Origin: Apostichopus japonicus
Lineage: Eukaryota > Echinodermata > Holothuroidea > Aspidochirotida > Stichopodidae
Direction of reading: 5' to 3'
NCBI RefSeq assembly: GCF_037975245.1
Contig: NC_092582.1
Span: 14,134,077-14,198,076, forward strand
DNA length: 64,000 nucleotides
Part shown: piece by piece, positions 14,706-27,547 of the stretch
Numbering within the stretch: position 1 is the first letter of the stretch
How the letters are laid out: every line of letters starts with the position of its first letter
Made by a program: the position numbers and the translations under genes
The notes under the pieces: generated by a model
What the model saw: the letters and a program-made list of their open reading frames with translations, nothing else
Databases searched by the model: none
What the model was told of the DNA's origin: nothing

Positions 14706-17699
14706 TATATATATATACATATATATATATCTATATATATATATATATATATATATGCATGGATCGGTCATAAGGTTTGTGGAATTGCTTCAAATATGTA
14801 CTGTTTTTGTTGATAGTTCCCAGACTATTTATCCAAGGAGAAATATCAATATAAAAGACATACACAGAAAAAAGGGGGGGGGGGATTACCTCCAGCCTAG
14901 AGCTAATGGATTGTAATATTTTGCAAACATTCCATAAATCGTTAATAATTGACATGACAGAGTTTTGCAGACTTCCTGTTGCCCTGCTGACATTGCAGAA
15001 TAACTCTACTAAGTCCCTTTTCCTGGATGAGAGCAATTGTATGAGCTCAAACTTTCTTATTTCAAACATATTAAAAGAGTCTTCCTTATGGGCTTGTAAA
15101 CAGTAGTGTTTAGTTTTGAAAAAGTGAAGAAATATTTGCAACTTAAAAAGAGTTAATAGTTGGATAAAGGTGTTTTAAGTAAAATCAGCCCCACAGCCAT
15201 CCTCAGAATTTGGAGACCAATTCTTCTGGTAAGTGTGGAAATCCATCATTACAGAACTGGCACAGGCAATGTAAATTGTTCCCATCTATTCCATTGCTGT
15301 GACGACCAGTCCGTGTACCCCCCCCCCCCCGTAGGAGGTCATTGAACGGTGCACCCAGTCTACGTCCATTTTGTTCTTCTGATTATAAAGAAGGATCTAT
15401 TGAAATGTTTCAGAGATCCAACATATTTTAAAAGGGACATTCCAGTGGCTGAAGATAATTGCTTAACAAAAAACAGTTTAAACGAGTATAATGATCATCT
15501 GTTTTATATTCTTCTATTTTTTCAACGAACAGGAAGGATGTCAAGTTGCCAGTTCAATTGCAGCGTGCTATGGCTGCTGAGGCAGAAGCCAGCCGTGAAG
15601 CCCGTGCGAAGGTAAGTGTTCGTCACATGAAGTTAAAACATTAATAGAGTAATTTCATTGGACTCCCACATGCCTTCCTTTGCAAAAGCAGATACGTCCT
15701 GTGACAAAAGTTAACCCGAAGCCAGCAAGTATGATGTAATAGACACATAAGTACAATTTTTCCCCCTTTTTGGAAGGAGATCCCTCAGGATATGAAAACA
15801 CTCATGTCAAGTGATATTGTATAAGCTTTACAAACGCTGGTAGTGAAATATGGAACTGTAACCAGTCTAACTTCACCATAGAGTATGAAAGCCACTAATC
15901 TCAAGTGGTATTGTATAAGCTTTCCAAACGCTGGTAGTGAAATATGGAACTGTAACCAGTCTAACTTCACCATAGATTGTGAAAACCACTCATGTCAAGT
16001 GGTATTGTATAAGCTTTACAAACCCCTGTAGTGAAATATGGAACTGTAACCAGTCTAACTTTATTATAGAGTATGAAAGCCACTCATCTCAAGTGGTATT
16101 GTATAAGCTTTACAAACCCCTGTAGTGAAAAGCCAGCAAGTGTGATGTAATAGACACATAAGTACAATTTTTCCCCCTTTTTGGAAGGAGATCCCTCAGG
16201 ATATGAAAACACTCATGTCAAGTGATATTGTATAAGCTTTACAAATGCTGGTAGTGAAATATGGAACTGTAACCAGTCTAACTTCACCATAGAGTATGAA
16301 AGCCACTCATCTCAAGAGGTATTGTATAAGCTTTCCAAACGCTGGTAGTGAAATATGGAACTGTAACCAGTCTAACTTCACCATAGATTGTGAAAACCAC
16401 TCATGTCAAGTGGTATTGTATAAGCTATACAAACCCCTGTAGTGAAATATGGAACTGTAACCAGTCTAACTTCACCATAGAGTGTAAAAACCACTCATGT
16501 CAATTGGTATTGTATAAGCTTTACAAACCCCTGTAGTGAAATATGGAACTTTAACCAGTCTAACTTCACCATAGAGTGTGAAAACCACTCATGTCAAGTG
16601 GTATTGTATAAGCTTTACAAGCGCTGGTAGTGAAAGATGGAACTGTAACCAGTCTAACTTCACCATAGAGTGTGAAAACCACTCATGTCAAGTGGTATTG
16701 TATAAGCTTTACAAGCGCTGGTAGTGAAAGATGGAACTGTAAACAATCTAACTTCACCATAGAGTGTGAAAACCACTCATGTCAAGTGGTATTGTATAAG
16801 CTTTACAAACCCCTGTAGTGAAATATGGAATTGTAACCAGTCTAACTTCACCATAGAGTGTGAAAACCACTCATGTCAAGTGGTATTGTATAAGCTTTAC
16901 AAGCGCTGGTAGTGAAAGATGGAACTGTAAACAATCTAACTTCACCATAGAGTGTGAAAACCACTCATGTCAAGTGGTATTGTATAAGCTTTACAAACCC
17001 CAGTAGTGAAATATGGACTGTAACCAGTCTAACTTCACCATAGAGTGTGAAAACCACTCATGTCAAGTGGTATTGTAACGACCAAGCAACAGAGAGATAA
17101 AGATTATGATTTTGTCCCAGGTTTCCAACCTTTAGATAAACTTTCTCCATTAAGGAACTTTTTTTCTGAGATATAACGAAGGTAGCGTTAACGCAGAGTA
17201 AAGGCTAACAATGTAAAGAGCACTTCGATTTGGCTATCTCTTTGGTCAAACTTCAGTTTAGCTGATTTCTTGCGAGGTATGATAAAACGCAAATGCACAA
17301 ATCGCCATCTTCTCTTCGGGCGGTTCGGTGAAGGTTCAAAAATGGATTCAGAACGTGATGTACCACCAGACAGGCGGTATTCGGGAAAAGTAAACATAGG
17401 TCAAATTTCGTAATAGCAGGCAGAGTAAAGTTATTCTGTAACATTGGTGTAATAAAAATCATGAAAACCAAATGCAATCATTACTAACAATTTGGTTTGC
17501 TTCTGATCATTAGGTCATTGCCGCCGAGGGTGAACGGAACGCTTCAAGAGCCTTGAAGGAAGCAGCTGACGTGATCGCCGAGTCTCCATCAGCCCTGCAG
17601 CTTCGTTACCTGCAAACTCTGAGCGCCATTTCGGCAGAGAAGAACTCCACAATCATCTTCCCACTGCCCATTGAGATGATGGCCCAGTGGACCAAGTAG
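8918..17699 (+). CDS. STOM: stomatin, SPFH/PHB-domain membrane scaffold protein (5' end uncertain)
   Basis: Stomatins are integral monotopic proteins that insert a hairpin into the inner leaflet, oligomerise, and organise cholesterol-rich membrane and ion channels. Certain coding exons are 8918-9018, 11400-11555, 13981-14240, 15533-15611 and 17514-17699, all with AG/GT borders and matching phases. The first encodes the hydrophobic hairpin, with Cys-Cys before it (possible palmitoylation sites) and the conserved proline in TLPFSLF. The next begins [16 protein letters not shown] and continues through [12 protein letters not shown] and [14 protein letters not shown], the classic start of the PHB domain. 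Exon 13981 carries the rest of the PHB core ([17 protein letters not shown], then TTLRNILGT and [12 protein letters not shown]). Exons 15533 and 17514 encode the [12 protein letters not shown] helix and the C-terminal oligomerisation segment ending in MMAQWTK and a TAG stop. The 3' end is certain. Family membership is certain; which vertebrate paralogue (STOM or STOML3) it matches is not. Confidence 0.95.
9019..11399. other. stomatin intron
   Basis: Starts GTTTGT and ends TATAG. No other gene or clear transposon is visible; a short CAT repeat sits near 10472-10490 and a G run at 11048-11062. Confidence 0.7.
11556..13980. other. stomatin intron
   Basis: Bounded by GTATGA and CCTGTATAG. The open frames inside are AT-biased or short and have no protein-like character. 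Nothing else is recognised. Confidence 0.7.
14609..14757. repeat. AT microsatellite
   Basis: Nearly pure (AT)n of about 145 bases with a few interruptions, in the intron after the main PHB exon. The Tyr-Ile-Tyr-Ile open frames on both strands are artefacts of the repeat. Confidence 0.97.
15785..17080. repeat. 94-bp satellite array in a stomatin intron
   Basis: Fourteen tandem units, marked by the recurring TCAAGTGGTATTGTATAAGC at 15807, 15901, 15995, 16089, 16218, 16312, 16406, 16500, 16594, 16688, 16782, 16876, 16970 and 17063. Spacing is 94 bases, except one 129-base gap where unique flank is inserted and a final 93-base step. The flank AGCCAGCAAG (15720) reappears at 16131, so a 411-bp segment of flank plus four units was duplicated as a block. 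It lies wholly between the exons ending at 15611 and starting at 17514. Confidence 0.95.
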
Positions 17700-18900
17700 T
17701 GTTTAGTATCAACACAACTTGTGCTTACATAGTAGGGTGAGGGGGGTAGTGGGGGGTGGTAGTTTGATCATTTCAATGCAAAAATATATTAGCCTCAGAC
17801 TGTATATTTAAAGGGTGGTGTTGAGGTTGCAGAATAACATGAAGACAATAGGATGGGAACATTGGAAATAATTTTTTTCTTGCTTAAGACTGTCTACTAT
17901 AACTTGAAGGCAAATATATCAACTACTTTGTGAAAGTACAGCTTTCAAAAGAATTGTACTCCAGAATTTCAACTGTCTGTTAGTAACCCGGAAATGGGTT
18001 ATGATAGATTTTCGATTGGGTTCCAACATATGCTTGGTCTTTAAACAAGTTGACTTGATGGATTTAAGTTACTATTGTACAATAATTTATATGAAAAAAG
18101 AACATGTTTCATCACTTTTGAAAATGAGTGTGTGATAACTAGAAAACATGGAAGTTATCACAAAGTTTGTGAAAAGTTTCATTTTTTTTTTTTTTTACAA
18201 TCTGACATTGCAGAAACCTTGTCAGCCAACAAAATTTGGTCAACTTAATTGTCTCCATGGTCAAGTATTTTGGCCAAGGGGTTTTATTCCATCGCCCATA
18301 TTTTCTGAAGTTAAAGCGTCGCAGTTGAGAGAACCAAGCTTTTCAAACTGGCAGTTGAGGGATCATCAGCTGAACACTTTTATAAATGATAGGTTTTATG
18401 TTTCTTCATATTTCCCCTTTGCTTTTGCCTCGAATGCATGAATTTCCACTATAATTTAGCCTACAAATGTTTCCACAGTTCTAATTTATACCTGACCTTT
18501 CTCAAACAAATGCATTTTGTTCTGTATTTTAAAAAGGGGGACAAAATTGGTATTTGGTGCATGTTTCACTTTAGATATTTTATTTACGTAGAACCACGTC
18601 ATGTAACCCCTAAATAAGTTCATCAATGTACCTCCAGTTCTATTTACAAACTTCATTCTGGAAATGCCTTATAATCAAGTAAATTGTATTTCCTGTGTAT
18701 CTTTTCTTGTTAAATTGTATTCTACATTTAGCCAGTGGGGAGGGATATGGTGGGGGGATATGGTGGGGGGAAGGGGGTCAGAACAGAATTTCACTCACTT
18801 TATTTGTCAAGTTGTTGATGGTTCTAGCTTAATATGAATAAAATTGGCCATTCTCTATTTGACAGGTTCTTTGTAAATAATATTTTCACTTTCTTGGATG
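17700..18900 (+). other. probable stomatin 3' untranslated region
   Basis: Non-coding sequence following the TAG stop. The first clear AATAAA is at 18837-18842, which would give a 3' UTR of about 1.15 kb. A G-rich repeat (GGATATGGTGGGG twice) lies at about 18745-18778. The exact end is inferred. Confidence 0.5.
18837..18842 (+). promoter_or_regulatory. candidate polyadenylation signal for stomatin
   Basis: AATAAA hexamer downstream of the stomatin stop, followed by T-rich sequence. Other weaker signals exist, so the choice is tentative. Confidence 0.4.
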
Positions 18901-21160
18901 TAAACTTGGAGGGTTGAACCCGAGTGAAATGAATACGGTGCACCTGTCGTTTCGAATGATGGGTGTCCTCTTGTTTTAGGAGGGCGCTTAAATGTAAGAG
19001 GTAATCAACTGAACTTACTCACATATTGAAAATCAAAGAAATGTGTTCAATGGATCCATTAATAGCCTTGGAGTTATTCTTTTAACTTTAATAAGAAAAT
19101 TACCATGGTCTTGATTTTTAAGGAATGCCAAATTACTAAGTGACTAAATCAAATTTACAACAACAAAAAAGAAACATTGAGAAATCAAAATTGTATAGAT
19201 ATATACATGTATTTATTTTACTCGTAAAGCTCGGTTTTTTTGACAAGACAAAGTCAATATTTTTCATTTTTGATGACTTATTTGTTGAGATTCCATTTGT
19301 CATCAAGTTCCTGACATAAGAGATGCATTATCTTCATTATTAAATTCCTTAGGCAACATTAGGTCAACATAGAAAGTTGAGAGTATAAGTTGAAGTAATA
19401 GTCATCTGGTATGTAATGCTCATTTTTAAGACATCATCATCTTGAAAAAGCATCCATTTGCAAGTCGGTGAGACATCTAGAGGGAGATAAAAATCGAGAT
19501 GGATGTATAGCTTTAAATTGCTTCCTTCATTAGGAGGTGTTAAGAAAACCTTACCCTGTGTCATTTAAGGGGTTTGCTTATTACGCTGGTCTCGGTTATG
19601 ATTTAACTCTCCGAAATGGACAGGTGCACCGTTATCTTACGATCACTGTGCTGTGTATACAAACATTATTTTGTACACCTAGCTTGTTTTCTAATAAGGA
19701 TATGTTTTGATCTATCTACGGTCATACCGTTGTAGAAATTGTGTTTTCAATGTTGTTGTTGTTTTTTAAAAGGATTTCATGTTTAACTAAACCACCTCTT
19801 TGATTAGATTTTGAATAAGAGTTAAAAACCTGAATGTAACATTTTGACGTTTTTTTTTTTCTTGTCGGTCTTGTTAGACGATTTTACCAGAAATATTCAA
19901 GTCCAAGATAAATTTTTAAGTCTTTCATTTAGAAACCTTTAGCAGTCCTACAAGTTGTGAAGTACAATGGGCACACTGTTACAATGAGCTTGTGAAGACA
20001 AAAGGACCGAGTCACTCGAGTCTTATCCCATCTTTTGCAAGGGGGTGGGGGAGATATAGGGGTGGGGGAGAGATAGGGGTGGGGAGATATGTCAAAGGTG
20101 TTTTTATTTTGATCTCTCTTTTCCATTCTCTTTTTGTGGCCATGAAACGTGTGGGATTGTAAAACAGAGCTATATATGCTTACGGAATAAGGCCTGATAG
20201 GAGGTTCACAAAATTGAATTTATAAAACAACACTTAATCGCTATTTCTCCAAGCACACCACTCCTTATAAACATGGGAGTATAAAGTTTCTTCAAAATTG
20301 ATTCAATTGAAGTTCGGTATCTTCTTTCCATAATGTCATGTTCACAATCACATCTAGTCTGTCTGCACTTATGGAGGTGGAGGCGAGGGGGGGCCATTGG
20401 GAGGAGTTGTTGGGGGGCAGGTTATTTGACCATTAATAGACCTACTTCTACACTATTACAATACCTCCTGGTCAGTTATATAAAGTAACACCTGTCGTGC
20501 AATCTTTCTGGGTTATAAGAGTTTGTTTTGATATTCTATTCTGTCATCCATTCCTTGCTGTTGAACGCCTCACATGTTACCCACGACCTGAACCTGTTAA
20601 GATCTCTTCTGATGTATTTTCCCTTTTCTTTTCTTGTTTTATTCCATGAAAGATTAGATGTCATCAAATTACAATATGCTTCTTTAACGTTTGGTATTCC
20701 ATCTTCTTGCACTTTTTGTTTTTTTCAGTTTTTTTTTTTTTAATGCATGCTTGATGGTAAGAGCCCTCCTTCCATAAAGTTTGTATCGAGTGCTCGACTG
20801 TCATTTGAAGTGCAAAACACCTCGTTAAATATTCTTCCCTTGATAAGGTAAAATATTACATGACAATTTTCAGAATGGGTTGAAAAGGGAAGTCAAATAT
20901 TGTGTAGGTCTTGTATTTTAACATTACTCTGCTTTACATGATTAGACAAAAAGTGGGCGCAGTTATGTTTAGAACTCAACATTTCTAAACATTTAAAGGC
21001 TGAGATAAAATGCAAGCAGACCAAAAGTTCAAAGTGTTTAAATGGAGGATGCATTGATAGTTGAAAATTAAAATTTTGCTCAGGGTTGAGACTTTTATAT
21101 CACCAATGTTTAATACATTTCATGGCAATTCTTAATGAAATAACACTGAAGGGAAATAAC
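18901..21160. other. intergenic DNA
   Basis: No exon or known repeat recognised. A short G-rich tandem (GGGGTGGGGGAGATA, about three copies) lies at 20040-20090. Open frames here are short and low complexity. Confidence 0.5.
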
Positions 21161-21531
21161 CAGTGGCGGAGCTAGGGGTATTGGTCAAGGGGGGCGAGAA
21201 TGGTCTGTAGGGGCGCTATCGACACTATCTAAGCGCAGCGCCACCACAGGTTGGCGCGGAGCGTCAAGAAAGTTTTTGAGTAAAGATACACCCTAGATCG
21301 CCGGAAATGACCCTTTCCTGGCCATGCTCATTTGCAGATAAACGAAGAATAAATAGGTGTCATCGCCAACAAAATGTGACAAATGTCAATAGGTAGATGA
21401 GAGCGCAATAAAAAAGTCAATAATCGCGAATAAGTTACCAGTAGTAAAAGCTGAAAAGGGCGCCAGCAGTCCATTTGAGTCCGTGAGGGGGGGCATCCGC
21501 CCCCCCTGACTGTATGGACGCTCCGCCACTG
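21161..21531. mobile_element. non-autonomous hAT MITE (CAGTGGCGGAGCT family)
   Basis: The element begins CAGTGGCGGAGCT and ends with an inverted copy, GCTCCGCCACTG. It is flanked by a perfect 8-bp target duplication, GAAATAAC, at 21153-21160 and 21532-21539. The 8-bp duplication and the CAG...CTG ends are hallmarks of hAT transposons. It is 371 bp and has no transposase. A second copy lies inverted at 46787-47180. It contains the shared AGCGCCACC...GGTTGGCGCG core discussed in the findings. Confidence 0.92.
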
Positions 21532-21539
21532 GAAATAAC

Positions 21540-23107
21540 AGGAAATATCAAAGACGAATGTCGATAATCAGGATATTGTGGGGTTTCTTTCTTTTCTTTT
21601 GTTTACTTTCTAGCTGATTAGATGTTCCTTACCCACCCCCCCCCCCCTCTCACCCGACCTTGTTTTGTTTCTTAAATATTGAGATGGTACAAATATAGTA
21701 GCTATTGTAGAAATATATGTACTAAACCCCTTTTTTTTCATAATTTATATAATCTTTGTAAACAGGTATGAAAAAAATGTACTTCTGTTAGGGGAATTAG
21801 TAATACAGTAATTATTTGTGTGCATGAAACGTTTGAAATTAGTTTTTTCTCTTTTGTTCTCTGTCTTTGTTACAGAATGTTCACTGTAGAATATTTCCTA
21901 TTAGTCATATCTACTGTTCTGTTTGTTTTTGAATTCCTTTAATATGTTGTGTTTTATTCAACTATAAATTGTTTAGTTTAATAGTCTGGCATAGTATCCC
22001 ATTCTTACGCCTACCGTATTTAATATTTCCGTGAGAAAGAGAAAAGTTGCAGTATGGAGCTGAACTTTGCTGTATTGAAAAGTCTTAAAGATGTGAACTT
22101 TTTCAGACTTTTGAATCCATCAGTATATTGTCAACAGTAATTGATTGGGAAATTTCCAGGTAAAAAGGGGTAAGCATGGTTGAATTCATTGAAATTTGCC
22201 AGCCATGACACTATATCCTGCTTCCGATATCCTCTCAATCCTAGAACAAAATGCACAGTGCCATTCATTGGGCACTGTACCAGGGGCACAACCATGTATA
22301 CTTCTACCCCCGACCCCCACCCCCTCGGCAAGAGAAAAATCAGTATATGTGGCACTAACTAAACAGTTGAACATTCTTCAATATCATTGCAAAATGTAGC
22401 ACCATTTTGCATCGAAGTGCCCTCCACTTCACCAAACTTTGTCAAGGGGTGGGGACACCCTTACACCCCTCCCAGGAACAACTTCATTTCTTACGAGTAC
22501 CAACAAGGTGGTTGTACCCCTGCATCCACTACTGCAATTATAGGACTGCAAACCAAGGACTAAACGTATTCCAATGATGATAAATCATGGTCTAAGCTTG
22601 AGATGTTCCGTACAGATACTGGTTGTCACGTGGTATAACGATAATAATACGTTCACCCAAAAATCACTGCCTTGTTGGTTGCTTGGCTATAAAATGTTAA
22701 TTTGTTAATCAATTCATTTTGGAGAACAGAATGAAATGTTAAAAACCATATAGCGCCCTTTTTTTCTGCTAATCGAAATCACCAACTATTGTTAATGCTA
22801 CAATAAAATGTCACGAATTAATGTTAAGATATATATAAACAAAACAAGCGATGGGTGACAAAACTCCATTACCTGCTCCCCAGGGGTCAAACATTTCTGT
22901 GACAAAGCAGTCTCCCCTACATTTCGGTCTAATCAAAATGAGCATGGTGAACAATATAGACGCCTTGGCTTTGCGCCCTATGTGTCTAATTAAGGGCGTA
23001 ACGTAAGCTTGTACAACGTTTGGGAACTTTGGGGGGGGGGGGGGGAAAGTAAGAATAACTGTGCAATCTGCTGATGAATTACCGTGAGTTGTAATTCATT
23101 TTAAACT
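21540..23107. other. intergenic DNA
   Basis: No gene recognised. Contains C and G homopolymer runs (21638-21651, 23030-23045). The short open frames overlapping each other at 22131-22399 on both strands show no domain-like features. Confidence 0.5.
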
Positions 23108-23109
23108 AG

Positions 23110-23141
<32 letters not shown>

Positions 23142-23150
23142 GTATATGAT

Positions 23151-23183
<33 letters not shown>
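23108..23183. repeat. AT microsatellite
   Basis: Two (AT)n tracts split by TTATGTATATGATTATG. Confidence 0.9.
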
Positions 23184-23186
<3 letters not shown>

Positions 23187-23536
23187 GTATATATGTATAA
23201 AGTCGAGCTAATGGTGCATGAAGCGTTTGAAACGTGTGAAAGTGAAAGATATTTTGACGAATAAGATCAGGATTTCGTCGAAACCTCGTTACTATAACGT
23301 ATAGGCACCCGTTAATTGTGTGAGTTATTGTTTGGTTGAATCAAGATGGCGCCGGTGACATTCAGCAGGTGCGATATAATATAAAAAATAATAAAGCTAA
23401 TATTGAGGAATTATTAACCGGAGACATACCCACGGCCACCGATAACGGTGCAAAAGGCGTATCACAATAGTACCATGGTCAATGATAACCTGTCGAACAT
23501 ACAGACAATCCCTCCACATGACAAAAGCTAAACAGC

Positions 23537-23705
23537 GCCCACTAATTGACAGTTTATCTCACAGGTCCCCGTTTATACACATATGTGAAGAGAGGCAGTG
23601 GAGATAAACTGTCTTGCCCAACCACGTGACATAATGATCTGGCCAGGGCTCGAACCTGCAAACCTTCTATCACAAGTCCACTGCCCTAACCACTAGAGTT
23701 CATAT
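23537..23705 (-). mobile_element. tRNA-derived SINE
   Basis: Read on the minus strand, a tRNA-like head starts near 23702 with an A-box-like TAGTGGTTAGGGC and then a B box GGTTCGAGCCC (about 23655-23645), the internal RNA polymerase III promoter. The body continues with TTGGGCAAGACAGTTTATCT and a GGGACCTGTGAG-like motif at its far end, a layout typical of metazoan tRNA-SINEs. It is not a functional tRNA because no cloverleaf closes around the boxes. The 3' boundary is approximate. Confidence 0.75.
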
Positions 23706-24187
23706 CTCTATAAAGGTACTCTATAACCATTTGATCAGAACGCCCTCTACAATATATACACATTCAGATATGGCTTCCATGTGTTCATTTCTTGTGTGTG
23801 CACTGTCGTAGCAGCATTTCACAGTATAGGCATATATACAAAGTGATGTTTACTGAAGTTCTCAGCCAGTCTTAACTTGTATGGAAAGTGTTACCAATAC
23901 TTCATTCTGTCGGGAACTGACGTCTCTTGTGGGTTACCACGCCAAGCCTTAGTACAGCCCACGGTTTCTTTATTGCACTTTAATATAACGCGCTATTAAC
24001 GATCGGTAAGTTTACATAGGCCTAACTATAAGACCATGGATGCAGTAGGCCGCCACATATTTTTACATTTTTTCGTAAGTATACTGTTTATTCATACCAA
24101 ATTTACACACAGAACGATTAATAAAGGTGGCAAGTCAAAACTAAATCAACATAATCAACCGTTGAAAAAATATATATATATTGCAAA

Positions 24188-24770
24188 TTGATAGGAAATT
24201 TAACCAAACCATGCAAGCGGTCAGTAACTTCATGGTCAGTCACTTCTATGGTCATTTACTTCAGCAGCCAGTCTCAACAAGGCTTTTGTCCAAAAAAGTA
24301 TTGTCTCACTAATATTCTTGAGTTTATGGAAGATGTAACAAGCTCACTAAATAGGCAGACGTCTGTAGATGTTGTGTTCCTGGATTTCCAGCAGGCCTTT
24401 GATAAAGTTCCCCACCAGCGCCTTTTACCTATAGGCTGAAGAGTATGGGTGTCAATGGGAATTTACTGTCTTGGGTCGAGAATTGGCTTGGTATAATAGG
24501 AAACAGAGGGTGGTAATTAAAGGCTGTTCTTCTTCTTGGCAGGACGTTACTATAGTAGGGTTCCACAAAGGTCTGTTTTTGGGTCCCTTGTTGTTTTTTT
24601 GCCTAATAGATATAAATGACATTAACGGAGATATTTTGTGTACAGCTAAGAAGTCTGCTGATGACATCAACTTGTATTCGGATGTCCTTTCCAAAGCGAT
24701 TCTGAGAAATTTCAAACGGATACCAATTGAACTCAATGTTTCATGCATAATGCAGTACTTGTAAATGGAT
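24188..24770 (+). pseudogene. broken non-LTR retrotransposon reverse transcriptase
   Basis: The first frame (24188-24439) contains QQGFCPKKYCLTNILEF and VDVVFLDFQQAFDKVPHQRL, the reverse transcriptase block with the first catalytic aspartate of Jockey/CR1-type elements. After frame changes near 24430 and 24480-24570 it continues with NRKQRVVIKG, SSSWQDV, LGPLLFFCLIDINDI and a decayed ADD box (KSADDINLYS). Frameshifts, a stop and lost flanking domains make it non-functional. Clade assignment (CR1/L2-like) is tentative. Confidence 0.88.
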
Positions 24771-27547
24771 GATTGCATTTGTTCAGGTTATACAGTAAAA
24801 TGACAATTTGTTTCGCCGTCAGATATGACAGCGGCCTTTTTTTTTTGTGCTTTTCTCCATATATATGAAACACTTGCACTTCTTCCAATGCCTTCTACAG
24901 ACATCCTCAACGAGACTAATTTAACTTCCCTTCACAGCGGGGGACTCGGGGGGGGGGGTGGAACTTAGATTCCGAAACTTTCAAGCAATTCATAAGCATG
25001 TTCTATTTATAATGGCAATAATGCCAGGTGGATATGTCTGTATATATGACAATTATAACTATAACTGACAAAATGGCGGACGGAGCTGAAGGTTTTCCGC
25101 AGAGAAATTTGGGGGAGATGCCCATTAGAATTAAGATCTTTATGATATCAGCAGTCGATCAGTAGTAACCATAATGGATGTGTCGAAGAATACCGTGATC
25201 GCACTTCAAATACAAACTTGAAACACACACACATATACACACACACATACATACATACACGCAATCTTGTTTTCTATATATTTTAGCTGCAACCGATGAC
25301 TTTTGTTCCCTTTGTCTGGACAACCGATGACTATTGTTCTCTATTGTTCGACAACTGGTGTAAGGAATTTATTTGGTATGGCCTTGACATGCCTACGTAT
25401 ACATACACACACGCACATGTTTTAACCTTACTGAGTTAAATGAATGGGTCTTTAACGTGAACAATGCATGCTGCATTTGAATAAAGAATTTGCCTATATT
25501 CAACGGTATTAGGTAGAATGTAACGTACGTAAGGTACGTTAGGTTTCGTAACTGAGGCTGCAAACAAGATTAAATTATAATGGAGAACCTAAAATATATG
25601 ATTTCATGTGATTCAACACACACACACACACACACACACTGACCAAGGTCTTTACATGTTTAGATCCATGTGTATATTAAATATATGTGGTGAAACTAAA
25701 TGTGCACACTACAGACAAGAGCCTGTGTAGCTACTAAAACAGTACGGATATAGAAACACACGCAAAACGCAGTCTGCAGTAGAAGATATAAAGGCTATGA
25801 TAATGTACTTCATGCATGTATACCAGTGTAACATTATCTATATACCTCCATATCTTCACCTAAAAGGTGTACTGATATCATACCGTCACGTTGAATATAC
25901 CTTTCCATATCAACGACAATGTTAGTATTAAATAACCTTGGTATAGTCTCAGCAATCGGACGGACACATAGACTTACGGAAAGAGTCGTGGCTTAACATT
26001 CCATATGTACATTGTTATAGCAGGGAGTTGTTCCATAACAACTTCCTGGTTATAGCATATAGCCCACGTTCGTCCCGTAGACAAAAAAAAATACGCCGGG
26101 AAGCCTACTTTTATTCCTAGGACGAATAAGGGTTTCAGGTTTTTCAGGAATTTATAAATTGGTTTGAAATCAGAGTTAGGGTTCAGAAAGTGGGTTAGGG
26201 ATCCAATTTCTACGAAAATGAAGGAATGTCGTTCAAAATCTGGGGTCGAAATCAGAAGAAAAAAAAAATTCAGAACATGTTTTTTGAAAAGCGTCACATG
26301 TTTGGAATCCAGGGATTTGATTGACCGATGTCCACGTTCGTCCTGGGGAAAAAAAAATACGCTACCGGGAACAGTTAAGCTACAAACAATTGTTCGCCAA
26401 TAACTTTAACCAATCAAAAGCCATGGCCGATGAGAGTAACGGTATAATTGTAGCTATGAGGACAGTTTTATACTCTAAGAAGTACTAACCCTATTTGAGT
26501 ACTATAATAGCACTTGGTCTAGCAACATGAAACCCCTGATAAGTATAATATGGGTATATCTTGCATTTTTTAGCCTTATGGACCGGATGCGTGGGGTAAA
26601 GCCGTTTTTTTTTTTTTTTGCAGTTCCGTAGTCCAGTCAGAGGGGCAACTCAATTAATACTCAACTCAAATAAACTTCACAAAAATTACATTATTCGCGA
26701 ATCCACTTTGTTCCACCAAAAATTTGCTCACGATTTTGAGTTATTCGGTCAATTTGGTACTATTTTTTATACTAAAGCACTTGGAAACTCTATTTTTGAA
26801 AGGTGGGATTCAGTCCTTATACACCAATCGCAGAGCAGCATTACTGTCAAATGACAATCACATGACAGAACGCACACGCAAATGCTCTCACTCTTTTATG
26901 TTAAAACCGCCAAATTTTGCTTACCAAAAAAAGTTCATTCATCCAAATGTTTCAAGTTTGATAGATACACCGATATGACATGAGATCAACCTACATATTT
27001 GACCAATGCATGAGTACAGGCTCTTTTCATATGAAATAAAGTTTAAATCAACATTCCAAGTTTGGAAACTGGAACATTTAGTTTCGCGAAAGAGTTTCAA
27101 TATAGTTATGTCGACTTATTGAAACATCACGACTTGCTATATAGTTTTTACTGACATTTTTTACTCAGTATTTACCAAAATAGTAGTTCAAAATAGTAAA
27201 GTTACATTTTATGACCCCCCTGTAAGTTAAAGACAAGGCTTGTCTTCAAAATCTTTCAGCTAAAACATACAGACTTTGGCCTTATGCCCCATGGTCTAAA
27301 TTATACATTCTCTTTATCCACAGATACGGTTGACCAGTACATATATAAAGATTACCATATATAGATACAATTTGGACTATTTTCCTCAAAAGATATTGTT
27401 ACCTCGTCTATTACCGGAATTCTATCCCTTTAAATTTAGTATTGTGAGTACTTATGGACCATGCATTTCCACAAGAAACGCAACCGTTAAACAAAGTTAT
27501 CGTGTTATAACTTCCTGTTACACCAAGGGAGTTGTTATGGTCTATAA
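24771..27547. other. intergenic DNA
   Basis: No gene seen. A direct repeat of about 40 bp built on CCACGTTCGTCC followed by an A run and ATACGC occurs at 26067-26102 and 26331-26371, with unique sequence between. Confidence 0.5.
25615..25640. repeat. CA microsatellite
   Basis: Uninterrupted (CA)n of about 12-13 units. Shorter CA runs occur at 25222-25260. Confidence 0.9.

Noticed and set aside
14537-14773. Open frames of Tyr-Ile repeats over AT tracts (also at 38773-39009 and 40499-40736)
   Set aside because: They are translations of (AT)n microsatellites, open on both strands, with no gene context.
15785-17080. Regular repeat array resembling CRISPR spacing
   Set aside because: The whole 94-bp unit is repeated with no unique spacers, in a eukaryotic intron.
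23580-23705. Functional tRNA gene on the minus strand
   Set aside because: A and B box sequences are present but no cloverleaf closes and a SINE body follows.
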